The notes under the pieces were generated by a model. The model did not search any database. It worked only from the letters and a program-made list of their open reading frames with translations, and was not told where the DNA came from. A DNA stretch of 64,000 bases from Heterostelium album PN500 (Eukaryota; Evosea; Eumycetozoa; Acytosteliales; Acytosteliaceae). Positions within the stretch are counted from its first letter, which is position 1. The number at the start of each line of letters is the position of its first letter. The stretch is taken from contig NW_008805071.1 in the NCBI RefSeq assembly GCF_000004825.1, positions 1,426,001 to 1,490,000 of the forward strand, given 5' to 3'. Shown piece after piece: positions 22,930 through 35,511 of this stretch. A program made the translations under genes and the position numbers.

Positions 22930-25025
22930 ATTTTCATCATAACTTTTAATTTATAAATAAGTTTTAAATATATATATATTTATTATTAATATAATATTAT
23001 TATTATTTTTTTTATGGAAATATTGGAAATTAAAATTTAAAAGTTGGAAATAAATAAAAGTATATTATTATTATTTTTATGTTTATTTGGATTGTTTAAT
23101 GTTTTTTATTAATTAAATTTGATTTTAATAATAGAACATTCAATATGTTAACATAATTTAAAGTAGTATGGACAAGAAAAGAGAGAATAAAAAGAAAGTA
23201 CGTAAATTTAATTTAATATTTAATAATACAAACAAATGAAATTAAATAAATTAAATAAAAATAAATATACAAACAAAAAACAACAAATCAAAAAATGAGT
23301 TAGTAAGAAGAGAAAGTAAGTAGATTTGTTGGTTTTAAAGATCACTTTTATTATTCCAAAAGCATATAACAATAGTATGTTAATATTCAAAATAACTAAA
23401 GAACAAAAACAACAACAACAGCAATAATAACTAGCTAACTAACAAATTGGATGTGATCGTGATGTGATAACTGAGTGTGTGTATTTTTAGTGTGATTAAA
23501 AACAATTATTTTTATTTGTGGCTGACTGTTCTGCAATGTTTGTATATTTATATATGAGTGAGATTGTGTGTGGAATGGAGTAAAGTAAGTTCGTGAGAGT
23601 AAAATTGAAAGTAACAAATTGGAGCTGAGATAGTAACAGAGATATAGAAAAAGATAGAGTACAACACAACAACTACTGTAAGTTAAGAGGATAATATTTT
23701 ATTTATTAAATTTTAAATATATTTATTACTATTATTAATTAATAAAATATATTTATTAAATTTTATTTATACAAAACAAAAAAATAAATCTATTTTTTCT
23801 CTATCTGATATGAATATTATGATTATTTGGTTTGATTAATTTGCTTAAACACAATCACATTAAACTTAAGTAAGAAAAGGAGGAGCATCAACCAATTGAT
23901 TTTATTATAAATAAAAAACACCGGTGCATCACTAACACGAGTGTGTTGTTTTAATGAATTCAATAGTAAAATTAGTGTGAAATTATTATATATATATGTG
24001 TGTCTGTGTGTTATTTTAATGATGAGTGTGTGTTGAGCTTATTTGAGTTGTTGAAGAAAGTAATGTAATAAAAGGAGTTGAAGTTTATGAATATATTAGA
24101 ATATATAACAACATATAGGTTGACAATATCTCAATCAATAACATATTATTATTAATATGAGGAATGGAACAATAGTTAAGGTTATTGTGGGTAAAAATGG
24201 TAACCTAAAATTTAAATTAAGATTAGATACAACTCAACACAAGAAACATCAACATCAACATTAACAATCAACACAATTTGTTGGTAGAAGTTGAATTTGT
24301 TTTTGTTGTTGTTGTTGATCAGATGAATAAATAAACTATGATATAGATACGGTACACATCGTAAAGTACCCATAAGATTTAATATCATTACCACAAATAA
24401 CAATACCACATCTACCTCATTAAATATTACCAAACTAAAATGAGAAGAGGTCCAACCTAACATTGCACTTGCAGGTTCAATAGCATTTCAAAATATAAAC
24501 AAATTATATACATCTATTTAAGAAAGAATGATAGAAATCATAATTAAACACTCATCTGGAGCCTATTAAAAGAATTAAAAAGTTCATTTCTTTTCATTCA
24601 TACAAAACAAAATTTAAACACACAGTACTCTATGTTTATATCTCCAGAAACACATTGTTATTGTAGGATTGTTCTATGACATTTTGTTCATCACTAAAGG
24701 TATTAAACCTTCTTATAAAAAGAAAACACAAACACACATCATGTTAATATTAAAACCACAACAATATGAAAATGGAAGGAACTTTTACAAAATGGTAAGA
24801 TAGGATACATTCTTTGATTTTGTTGGTATTATTGTTATATAATAATAAATATATATATTAATATTTTATTATTATTATTATTAATTGGGATGCTCTTTTA
24901 AAAATGATATGATTGAGATGATTGAACATTGTCAGTTTTGATATGGGTTTTGGGTTGGGTGTGCTATGGTATGCGATATGTTAATATATATTATATTGTT
25001 GTGTTCTTCCAACATCAATATCAGT
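22930..25025. other. 2.1 kb AT-rich spacer
   Basis: No gene was recognised. It carries the rckA promoter and the 3' flank of the polymerase alpha B subunit gene, both on the minus strand. Open frames within it are short and biased by A/T runs. A DUSE-like octamer ACCCATAA lies at 24368-24375 (plus strand); in D. discoideum such elements sit about 60 bases upstream of snRNA and class I ncRNA starts, but I see no known RNA after it. Confidence 0.5.
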
Positions 25026-27456
25026 TTAAATTTTAGTCGTAATGGTCTTTGTTTTCTTTGAAAGCGAGGTGTTAGTGTTGTTGTTGTTGTTGTTGTCGTT
25101 GTTGTTTTGATCATCATTTTGATTCTCACAACTAATGAATATATCAACAAAACACCCTTGGTGGTCAGAATACACTAGTGAACCAGAACTAATACACAAT
25201 ACATCATTTACATTCTATTTTAAATAATGAATTTAAAAAGAAATAAAAAGAAAAGAAATAATGAAAGAAAAGAAAATTAGTATTTAAAGTAAAGTATACT
25301 GGAATAAAAATTAATTAATCTAATCAAGTTACCTCTGTAAAATGAGTTTTAGAACCAAATAACATTAAATTTGGTGTGAAACCAGGGAATTTCATCAAAT
25401 TCCAATTGGCCATTTCAATTGGTATCTCTGATGGATGCAATGGATAATAGTTTTGTTGTTGAATAATCATTTTACATATATCTTTGTTATTTAAATTGAA
25501 TCTAAAGAAATTAATAAAGTTAATATTAAATTATATTTTAAAGAGTAAGTTTAAATTCAATCAATTAATACCTTGATGTTTTTCTTTGAATATCACCAAC
25601 AATATCTGTATTATTCAAACCAATTGTAAATGAATTATTAACCAACAAAGTAGATGGATTCGATACAAATTGGACATTATTATATTTCTAAAAATAATAA
25701 ATATTAAAATTAAAAATGTAAGAGATTAATGAAATTATTTGGATTATTTTTCTTTAAAGAAAGTAAAGACAAACATACTCTTGAAGATGGTAATGGTGGT
25801 TGTGGGAAAATGTATTCACTATTGATATCGTGAATCGATGGAACCACAATGAATTGGGTGGCGCTTAGTGCACCGAGTTTGGCAAAGAGAGTATCAAGCA
25901 AACTTTCATCGTTCTGGAATTGAGCCATGTCATGTCCTTCATCAATAAATGGTCCAAACTGATAATTTTTTTGAAAAAAAAACCAATACATTGTTTGTTA
26001 AATAAATAGAAAATCATCGAGGAATGACTGTACCATTATACTTACAAGTATTACAAGATTAGCTTGATTCTTTTCTACCAACTTTAAAAAGTCATCCAAT
26101 GGAGTGTAATCGAAACAGTGATGCAATGAGAATGGTCCACTGGCAAACATAATATGAACGGATTTCTCTTGGTTTTCTAACGATTCACTCTTGTAGAAAT
26201 CCAATTGTTTTGGCTATGACAGTAAAAAAAAATAGAAAGTTAATTAATTATTATTTGTACTTGTTAAAATGAATACATTAATATTTACATAGTAAACGGA
26301 AGAACAACCGAAATTTGAACCTGGAATATTCTCTCCTTCAACGGTTACCAGTTGTCCACTGAACAAAGCAGTCTCTTTTTGGAATTTAAAGGAATCGATA
26401 CCCTTTTGAGTGTGTCCAAGCAGTTGGAATCGATTGGAGAGCAAACCGTTATCACATGGCCATACTCTACCAGCGATTCGAACTGTTTCCAATGAATTTG
26501 ACGATGTTGATGTTGCGGTTGTTGTTGTTGTTGTTGCTGTTGGCTTTGAATCAATCAACTCCTTACCATCAGTATCAACAAACACCATTGATTTAAGTGA
26601 TTGAGTGCTATCCAATACCAACTGATTGCTTCTGTTTACGATTGTATCGGACATGTATTTCATTGAATTGAGTGACTGTTGGATGTCATCGATCACTCTG
26701 AGATTGATGCTCGGTGCCATCGATCTCATGTCAATCACCAACTCCTTATTATAAGTTGATACGATCTTTGAAGACTCTTTTCTCGCTGCATAATTAAAGT
26801 TGATAACACTCTTCTTTACTGGTAGAAGCGAAGGTATACCTTTCAAATCGAAATCACTTAAGTCGACATCATTGTTATTGTTGCTTGTATCATTATTATC
26901 ATCACCAAAATCAAATTCAAAATCATCTTTGTTATTTGTTATTGCTAGTTGTTTTTGTTTGTGAAACAACTGAAGCAGCTGTTGGTTTTGTTGTTGATGA
27001 TACTGTTGTTGTTGCTGCTGTTGTTGATTTTGTTGTTGCTGTTGTTGCTGTTGCTGATTTTGCTGATGATTTGGATGCAGCTGGTTGCGCAGCGGCTGCA
27101 GATGCCGATGATTTCTTTAATTGTGTTGCTTTCTTTTTGACGACAGTTCTAAATTTACCAATGTGCTCGCAAAACGACTGTGGGTCGTTCAACTTCTTCT
27201 CGTTAGCATAGATATCCCATTCCACAGCTAGAACAGCTGCACTTATACCTGTCTCTTTTGATATATTATGCACTGATTATTTAAAAATAAGAATAAACAA
27301 ACAGACAAACGAAAATAAGTAAATAGAAATCTACCATCCAACAACCGACCAATCGAAAACATAATCTAAAAACTTACTCTTTAAAAAGTCATTTTGATCT
27401 ATCATACCAATAGCTTTAAAACTAGATAGAATAGATTCATCTATATCCATATCCAT
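25026..27456 (-). CDS. polA2: DNA polymerase alpha-primase subunit B (POLA2)
   Basis: Non-catalytic B subunit that tethers primase and polymerase alpha at replication origins. Exons: 27378-27456, 26289-27272, 26046-26213, 25779-25958, 25572-25687, 25333-25501, 25026-25214; phases 1, 0, 0, 0, 2, 0. Key matches: GRVWPCDNG and HTQKGIDSF (OB-fold region), then KSVHIMFASGPFSL, NLVILFGPFIDEGH, FIVVPSIHDINSEYIFPQPPLP and KFPGFTPNLMLFGSKTHF, which are the inactive phosphoesterase fold of this family. The C-terminal exon ends with VNDVLCISSGSLVYSDHQGC and a short Asn tail. Exon 2 needs one frame change inside an ACA/CAA repeat (about 26965-27060): either a 34 bp intron-like segment or a one-base slip. 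Expected length is about 616-627 residues, normal for the family. Confidence 0.85.
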
Positions 27457-27796
27457 TATTTTTCTTTACTTTATAACAAACAAACAAACAAATTCTATTT
27501 TATTTTGCAAACTAATTCTTAATATTGGATATTATTGTTGTTGTATATATTATCTTATCTAGTTTCTAAATTATCTATTAGAGAGGAATGAAGTTTGGTG
27601 TGTGTGATTTGAAAAATTTAAATTTTTAAAAAAGAGCGGGAACATCTTTTAATTCATATTAATTTATTTTTTTAGATTTATCTATGATGGTATAATCAAC
27701 TTACATGTTAATAACAATAATAATAATAATAACAATATAACAATATAACAATATAACAATAATAATATTTGGAATAAGAAGAAAGAGAAAAGAAAG
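27457..27796. promoter_or_regulatory. 340 bp bidirectional promoter with E2F-like site
   Basis: Shared 5' region of the polymerase alpha B subunit (leftward) and CAF-1 p60 (rightward). In otherwise AT-rich sequence, GCGGGAA at 27636-27642 (minus-strand TTCCCGC) matches the core of the E2F site TTTSSCGC. Dictyostelium has Rb, E2F and DP orthologues. Both genes are S-phase genes, so joint control is plausible. Confidence 0.5.
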
Positions 27797-29873
27797 ATGA
27801 AATTTACATGTGAAACTGTTATGATTCTGTGGCATGACAAAGATCCAATATATTCACTCGATTTCGACTCAAGTTCAAATCGACTATGTACAACTGGTTC
27901 TGATAATGATATTAAAGTAACTAATCTATTTATTAGAGTTTTAAAAAATGAAACTAACTAGCTAGTTATAGATTTGGAGTTATCAAAAGAATGAAAAAGG
28001 TGGAGTTGAATTCAGTTTCCTTTCGTCGTTGTCGAAACACTCAAAGCATGTCAATGTAGCAAGATTCTCACCCGGTGGTAATCTGCTGGCATCGGGTAGC
28101 GATGATGGTACTGTTGTCATTTGGAGATTAAGTCCAAATCATATTAATACAGCAGCAGCAGCAGCAACTGCTTCGACACCAGAGACATCAACAACATCGA
28201 CATCAACAACAACAACAACACAATCATCAATCGATTTGAATGGTGACAATGACAGTAGTAATAACAAAGAAACATGGACTGCCATCTCAGTGTTGCGTGT
28301 TCCCACCGATAGCTACGACCTCTCATGGTCACCAAACGGACTGAATCTAACAACCTGCTCTACAGATCATACCTTTCAAATTTGGAATCCCATTACAAGT
28401 ATGTTTGTTATAATAACTTTTGTAAAAAGATAGTAACTAATATTTTTTTGTTATTTTTATTGTTGTTGTTGTTGTTATTTTTAGGAAATTGTATTCAAAC
28501 TATTGAAGAACATACACATTATGTACAAGGTGTGTGTTGGGATCCTCTTGGTAGATTCTTATTGACAGAGAGTGCAGATGGTAGTTGTCGTCTCTATGAG
28601 AATAATAATACAGAAAAGACAACAACAACAACAACAAAAAAGAAGAAACAATCAAAGAAACAATTTGTACAACTAAAAAATGTACTATCTAAGAGAGTAT
28701 TCACTGAAGGCACTACCTCTACTGAAACATCAAATAACAATAATAATAATAATAATAATAATAATATAGATAATAATAATAATGAAATAACAACAGAAAC
28801 ATCAAATCATGAACATAGAATGTATTATGATGAATGTGTATCTTCGTATGTATAACTCATTTGATAATGCAATTGCTTATCTTTAAACAAACTATATATA
28901 GCAAACTAATTAACGATGATTGCTGCTGTTAATAGATTTTTTAGAAGACCATCATGGTCACCAGATGGATCATTATTTATTACACCAACAGGACAATTTA
29001 AATCATCACCAAATGAAAAGGTTAGAAGTACATCATATTTATTCTCTAGAAGTATACCAAACAAGTAGGTATTGAAAATAATAATATTACTATTATTATT
29101 TGATAAACAATTGACAACTAACATTTAAATGTTAACTATAAACAACAGACCTATAATACATTTACCATCAAACAAACCATCGCTAACAGTTAAATTCAAT
29201 CCGATTATATATCGATTGGATAAAGATAAGACATCACAATTGTCTGATATAAACTACAAGATGATATTTGCTATTGCAACATCAGAGACAATCATATTAT
29301 ACGACACTCAATCTTTACAACCAATACTAGTCATTTCAGATATACATTATGCACCTATTACAGATATGTGTTGGTAAGTAGCATTATAATGCTTATAAGC
29401 ATTTTTAGTTGTTACAATTAATTATTAACGATTTGTATATATCAAGGACACATGACGGATCTATTTTAATGGTTACTTCACAGGATGGATTCTGCTCGTA
29501 TCTAGCATTCCAACCGAATGAACTTGGTATACCTCTGGAGGAAGAAAACTGGCCAGAGTCTATGAAGGAAGCAAAACAATTGCGTTTAGATGCCTACCAG
29601 AATACTCTGTTTGAAAAGATTACCCAACAACAATTACATCAACAACAGAAACAACAACAACAACAAGAATCACTAAAGAGAAAGATTGATAGTGATTCAA
29701 CTAATAACACTACCACAAACGATAATGATGAACAAGTTGAAAAGAAACAAAAGACAGATGACTCAACAACCACTACAACTACCACCACTACCACTACTTC
29801 TTCTTCAACTGAAACATTACTACCAAATGGTAAACCAAAGAGAAGATTACAAGCAACTTTGATTTCAAAATAA
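27797..29873 (+). CDS. chaf1b: chromatin assembly factor 1 subunit B (CAF-1 p60), WD40 protein, 562 residues
   Basis: Histone H3-H4 chaperone subunit that loads nucleosomes behind the replication fork. Six exons: 27797-27916, 27972-28398, 28485-28845, 28936-29064, 29149-29373, 29447-29873, with phases 0, 1, 2, 2, 2. ATG 27797 starts MKFTCETVMILWHDKDPIYS, the usual family opening. WD repeats are visible: LCTTGSDNDIKIWSY, LLASGSDDGTVVIW, LTTCSTDHTFQIWN, HYVQGVCWDPLGRFL. Family marks include RRPSWSPDGSLF and ITDMCWTHDGSILMVTSQDG, then the post-repeat FCSYLAF. A Gln/Asn/Thr-rich tail replaces the vertebrate C-terminal region. Thr/Ala and Asn runs are inserted between blades. Head to head with the polymerase alpha B subunit gene. 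Confidence 0.9.
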
Positions 29874-30152
29874 ACAATACCAAATGTTTTATATGTTTAG
29901 CTAAATTGGTGATTTATTGTACATATTTAAATCATAAGTAAATAATAATATATATCAATGTTTAATTGGTTGTGTGTATTTATTATTGTACTCTAAATCT
30001 ATTATAATTTACTTTTTTGATATTTATGTGTGTATGTTTTGTTTGTTGGTGATGTTTAACTTTTGTTTGTTTTATATTTGGCGTGATTGTAGTAGTATAG
30101 TATTAATCGAAATTTTAGTATTATTATTATTGTTGTTGTTGTTGTCTTAGTT

Positions 30153-32998
30153 TTATTGATATTTCAAATTTCTTTCATAACATTGTTTAAGGAATGGGTT
30201 GAGTCCAGAGATGAATCCACTACCGGTTTGTATCTTATCTAAACGCTTCAGTAGTTCACATGTTGCGTTACGCACGTCTTTCGATTGATGGAATAGACCC
30301 ACCGCCACAGGGAATAATCCACCGTGCGACTTGGGCAGATAACTTAGGAACTCTGTCACCTGTTGCTCCGTCTTGATGCTGTTGAGGAAACTATCGTAGA
30401 TCTTTAGCACCTCCTTCTCGGCGACGTGCTTACGCTTGCGTAGCTTCTTGATCGATTGCTGTATGGTGTGATCTCTGATGGCGCTGTTCTTCTTGGAGTT
30501 CTCGCGGTCCTGAAGATAGGTGCTGTAGGTCTTGGTGCGCGTCCAGAGGTCGGTTCGCGGCTTGTTCGCGTCGAGCGCGGCAGCGCGCGTCTGGTCGTCG
30601 GCAAACTCCTCCTCGTCGAGCGCCATATCCACGATGTGCTGGGTGTACTCCTGGAAGAGACTCTTGATCTTGTCCTCGCCGTAGTGCGCCGATATGTTGT
30701 AGTTGACTTCCGCCATAAAGTCGCTGTCGTACTGCGCAAACTTGTCGGGTATCTCGGTGACCAACGACGGATTCATCACTACCTTGCCGGTCTGAATGTT
30801 GCAGAGGATGTCCCACCAGTCGGTCTTCTCCTCGAACATCGGATTGGTGACACCGGTGATGTAGCCGGGCACCTCGAGGAAGTCGAGATACACCAGATTG
30901 GTGTACGGGAAGATTCGCTCCCTGATTCCCTTCAATGGCGGACAAACCATACAACACGCTGCCAGCACATAATTACAAACTTCGCCGGCACTGCATCCAT
31001 ATCCCAAAAACAATATTCTCTTTTGTGACAATATACCATTGAATATCTTCATTACATCATTTCCAAATTTCTGTACCAATGTAATTACTTTATACTATAT
31101 ATATAGTAAAATACAACATAGATGATTTGTGTAAGTTTTATCTTGAGAATGGAAATATAATATTATATCTGTTGTGTTTTGTCTTTACTTACATCACCAA
31201 CTTCGTCTGGGAATAATGTTATAGGTATATATACAGGCATTGGCTTGCCAAGATAGGTTATATTTGTTGAGTGACTCTGTTTGTTCTTGTCGGGTGATGA
31301 TCTCAAGATATGCTTTTGTACATCGTTTAGGAATGGAACGGTCGACATATCCAAACTATTCAATGAGTTATATAATTCAATGATTACTTCTAGCGATGGT
31401 GAACTATAGTATTTCTGTATACCTAATATCATAAATGGCTATATAATATTATATTCAATCAAAGTCATCGATATTAGTAAAGAATATCTAGATTTGATTT
31501 GATTTGATTAACTATACCTTGTAAATATGAATGAATGGATGAGTTGTACAGATTGCCAATGATTTTACAATGGCACCACGTCTTACTGATTCATCTTTTT
31601 GATTGTTCATATAGTTGAGACAATAGAGGAATTGTGATGATGATGATGTTGTTGTTGTTGTTGTTGTTGATGGAGAACCTCCTGCTGTCGCCAGTGTGTT
31701 AGAATCGCTTCTACTGCTAGAGCTACTGGTCGATCTATTCAAACTGTCGGTAGCTCCATTGTTGTTATTATTACTGTTGTTGTTGTTGTTGTTGTCAGAG
31801 ATCGTGGTGCTAGCTGCCGCCGCCGCCAAAATCTTCTCCTCCGCCATCTCTTTTATCATTCTATTGACGTGTTGCAAGAACTGCTCCTCTTCGCTGGCCT
31901 CTGAGAATCTTACACCCAGTGCCGTTCCACTATCGGTCAACACACAATCAAACAATGGTTCCAACTGAGTGTGTTCAAGATCTGAATGTTTTTCACTTTG
32001 ATTCGATTCGATAACAACAACAACAACAACAATATTGTTAATATAAATACTTATTTGTACAACTAATATAAACACACATACATTTTTGTAACTAAAACAT
32101 TATTCTTTCCAACTACATTGATAGAACCTGAATAGATTTGAAGAGTTAATTTGTCGGCATCTAACATTACCCAACCCTTTGACTCTTGTTCCTCTGAGAA
32201 TTTATAAATGAATGCTTCTATTGTACTTTATATTCATTTATTAATGATTTAGTTAATACTTGTTGTAAACTACCAAATTATACTTATAAATAGTTACCAT
32301 ATAATTTTGCCTTGTGTTTTTGGCTTTGGTTTTGCTTTCTTGTTCTTTGAGAGAATTCCATCGGGATCGGGTCGGTTTAAGAAGAATACAGTCCAATCGG
32401 CATCACGATTGTGAGCACCGTCCGGAAGCATAAACTCTGCAAGCAGTGCCTCATCCTCACCAGTAGGACATGGATATTGATATTTGACTTTACTTCCAAT
32501 GTCAATATCAAACTCTGCCAGCAATATATATTCAACATTCTTTTTAGAATAGAAATTGGTAGATGATGATGATGATCCAACTACTGTTGTTGTTGTTGTT
32601 GATGTTGATGTTGTTGTAGAAGTAGTTGAACTGTTGTTATTGTTATTATTGCCATAGGTTGTGGATAATGATGGTGATGATACAGATGCTGGTGATGTTC
32701 CACTGCCTGTTGTCTTTACTCCACTCGATGATTTATTGAGTCCAGTGGATGCTGAAACTGATTTTATAATTGTATTATTGCTGCTACTATTGGTATTTAC
32801 AGTGTTGGCGCTACTGCCACCTCCATAACTAGGTTGTTTTTGGTGATGATGATGTGGAGAGTTGCTACTACCATTGCCATTCAGATTGAAGGAGGTTGAT
32901 GAATTCATCGATGAAGTTGAAGAAGCTGACGATGGCGATCCAAACGAGGACACCAACCCAGGAGATCCAACTGGTTTTCGATTGGGAGAGTCTGACAT
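30153..32998 (-). CDS. Afi1/MesA-like DENN-superfamily protein (SPA domain), 836 residues
   Basis: In fungi, Afi1/MesA docks the Arf3 GTPase and helps set the polarity axis; the fold is related to DENN Rab exchange factors. Exons: 32298-32998, 32082-32225, 31518-31995, 31193-31438, 30153-31094, with phases 2, 2, 0, 0. After a Ser/Asn/Thr-rich N-terminus (1-145) the signature reads VEYILLAEFDIDIGSKVKYQ, then LLAEFMLPDGAHNRDADWTV and FFLNRPD. Later segments (LGKPMPVYIPITLFPDEVGD; GILSQKRILFLGYG; DFLEVPGYITGVTNPMFEEK) match the SPA/DENN core. A basic helical region (QSIKKLRKRKHVAEKEV) follows near the C-terminus. Exon 5 is GC-rich compared with the others. No nuclease or kinase domain. Role in Dictyostelium polarity is inference. 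Confidence 0.8.
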
Positions 32999-34277
32999 CT
33001 AATAACTAACTTTGAAACTCTTTCAACTTTTCTACTCTGATATTTATGATTGATCACTTACTTTTTTTTTTTTGATCACTTACTTTTTTTTTTTTTTTTT
33101 TTTTGTTGTTTTTTTTTATGAACTAAAACTATACACAAAAATAATAAATATATTTATAACAGTGATTGTTTTAAATTTAGATTTCGATTTCTTTTAAAAT
33201 AAAACAATTTATCATAAACACTTAATATTATTATTATTTCTACACTACTACTATTGTTGTTGTTGGTTGTTACTGCTACTATTGGTACTTTTACTAATAT
33301 TATTACTATTTTAACAATTAAATAAAAAAAAATATAATACAAAAGAAGAATAAATAAGAATAATAGATAAAATAGAGTTTAATGGGTATAGGCTACAATA
33401 AATGCTATGATTTATCGAATCAAATTCCAAACAGTCTGTCTATCTATTGATAATAAGATTTTTTTTTGATTATAAAAAGTACGTTGTTAATTAAAAACAA
33501 TCAATCAATAAAAAAAAAAATGAAAAAATTAATGAAAAAAAAATTTGATCAAAAAAAAAACACACAACTCACACTAAATCTTAAGCAATTTTTTCAAATA
33601 AAACAATAATTATCATTATTTTTAAAAATTATATTTAGTAATTTTTTTTTGAAAAAGCACTTCATTTTAATTTATTAAAGTTGATTAGAAATAAAAACCT
33701 TTTTTTTATGTTTATTTAATTAATCGACCATCTTTCAATTTAACTCAAATATCCTGTTTGTTATATGAAAAATACTTTGGAACTTGATCTTGACATTGTC
33801 AAAATAGTTTTGTTTTCTTGATCTTGACTCTAAGAAATAGACAATATTATGAGTCTTGTCTATTGTTATTTTCCTTTTCCTAAAAATATTTAATGTATAT
33901 TGAATTTAATTCTTCCTAAAAAATGATATTTGATATGAATGATGTTCTGAATATTATTTTGATTTGAAAATTTTATTTTTACTGATTGATGTATTAAATT
34001 AATAAAAAACAAAAAACTTGTTATTTCCTTTTTTTTTTTAACCTTGATCAGGTTATCTATCTGTTTTTAGATAATCCATAATTTTGGATAAAGTAACTTA
34101 TTGCTGTTATTTATGAACTATTCATGATCAGACACTGACAATCGCCCACAGAAACCTTAAAGATTCTATTCTCTCTTCATAATATTTTAAAATTTAAACT
34201 ACAATCAAGAATTGATTCAATTGTTATTTTTCTTTACAAAAAAAAGATTAATCTCTAGAATTCTTTTTAATAATTAT
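32999..34277. other. 1.3 kb AT-rich spacer
   Basis: No gene seen. It starts with T-runs (33060-33117) that form the promoter side of the Afi1-like gene and ends with the 3' flank of aldolase. A 9 bp stem with an 11-base loop (AATAGACAA / TTGTCTATT) lies at 33836-33864, next to a repeated CTTGATCTTGAC (33784-33795 and 33817-33828). Confidence 0.5.
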
Positions 34278-35511
34278 TTAATATTTGTAGTTGGAAACGA
34301 ATAAACTTTGAGAGTTCTCAGCGGTTGCCTCTTCACCTGGGTATTTACCGAGTTGAGCGAGTGAATTGCAGAGTGCACGGTGGAGGTAAACTTTACGGGC
34401 AGCCTCAATGTTGTCTTTGGAACCCTTCCAGGTGGCGATGATCGAAGCTTGGAGTGCACGACCGTATGAGAATGAGAGTGACCATGGACGGTTTGGAAGA
34501 AGATTCATTGCGTTCAAGTTGGCTGTGGCTTCCAACTCGGTTTGACCACCAGAGAGGAAAACGACACCTGGCAAAGCGGGTGGAACGGTTCTCTGGAGAG
34601 TACGAACAGTGAGCTCGGCGACTCTGGTTGGGGTGGCTGGTGCGTTGTTTCCAGTTCCGTTCAACACCATGTTTGGCTTGAGGAGGGCACCCTCCAACAT
34701 GACGTGGTGGTCATTGAGAGCCTTGAAGACGGCGGCCAAGACACGCTCGGTGATGACGGCAGAGTCTTCGATGGAGTGAGTTCCGTCCATGAGAATCTCT
34801 GGCTCGACGATTGGCACCAAACCGTTCTCCTGACAGATGGCGGCGTAACGTGCAAGAGTATGGGCATTCTCTGTGATGGCGAGTTGCGATGGCAATGCCT
34901 TTGGGACGTCGATCTTGAGGACGGCTCTCCACTTGGCGAAACGGGCACCGGCTTCGTAGTACTTCTTGCAACGATCGGCCAAACCGTCGAGTCCTTGTGT
35001 GGCGGTCTCACCGTCGGTACCTGGGATGACGACGGTTCCCTTGTCGACCTTGATACCGGTGATGATACCGTGCTTCTTGAGGATGGCTGGGAATGGAGTG
35101 CCTTGCTCATCGTTCTGGTAGAGTGTCTCTTCGAACAAAATAACACCACCAATGAACTTGTTGATGTCTCCCTCAGTGTTGATCAACAAATCTCTGTAGG
35201 CACGTCTGTTTGGTTCGTTGTTCTCCAAATTGATCTTTTGGAAACGACTTCCAATTGTATTTGTACTCTCATCAGCTGCCAAAATACCTTTACCTGGTGC
35301 AACAATAGCTTTCTATTTAAATTGTATAAAAATAAAGTAAGTAAATCAATTTAATTAAAAAAAAAATATCATGATATTTTTTTTCTAAATTCGGTGTAAT
35401 ATATAAAAATATATAGTAATAATAATTCATAACTAGTTAAATATATATATATATATAATATTTAATACATACAGCAGTGGCAATTAATTCATCACGATAT
35501 TTAGAGAACAT
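34278..35511 (-). CDS. fba: fructose-bisphosphate aldolase, class I, 357 residues
   Basis: Glycolytic/gluconeogenic enzyme that cleaves fructose 1,6-bisphosphate in the cytosol. Exon 1 (35473-35511) codes [13 protein letters not shown]; exon 2 (34278-35312) continues with [17 protein letters not shown], phase 0. Class I marks: [22 protein letters not shown], the Schiff-base lysine in [21 protein letters not shown], and the conserved C-terminal Tyr (last residue). Length is normal. Exon 2 has the highest GC and the strongest C-ending codon bias in the window, as expected of a very highly expressed gene. The splice after residue 13 leaves a very short first exon. Confidence 0.97.

Noticed and set aside
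34542-35354. 270-codon plus-strand open frame
   Set aside because: Antisense to aldolase; it follows from that gene's strong codon bias and has no family features.
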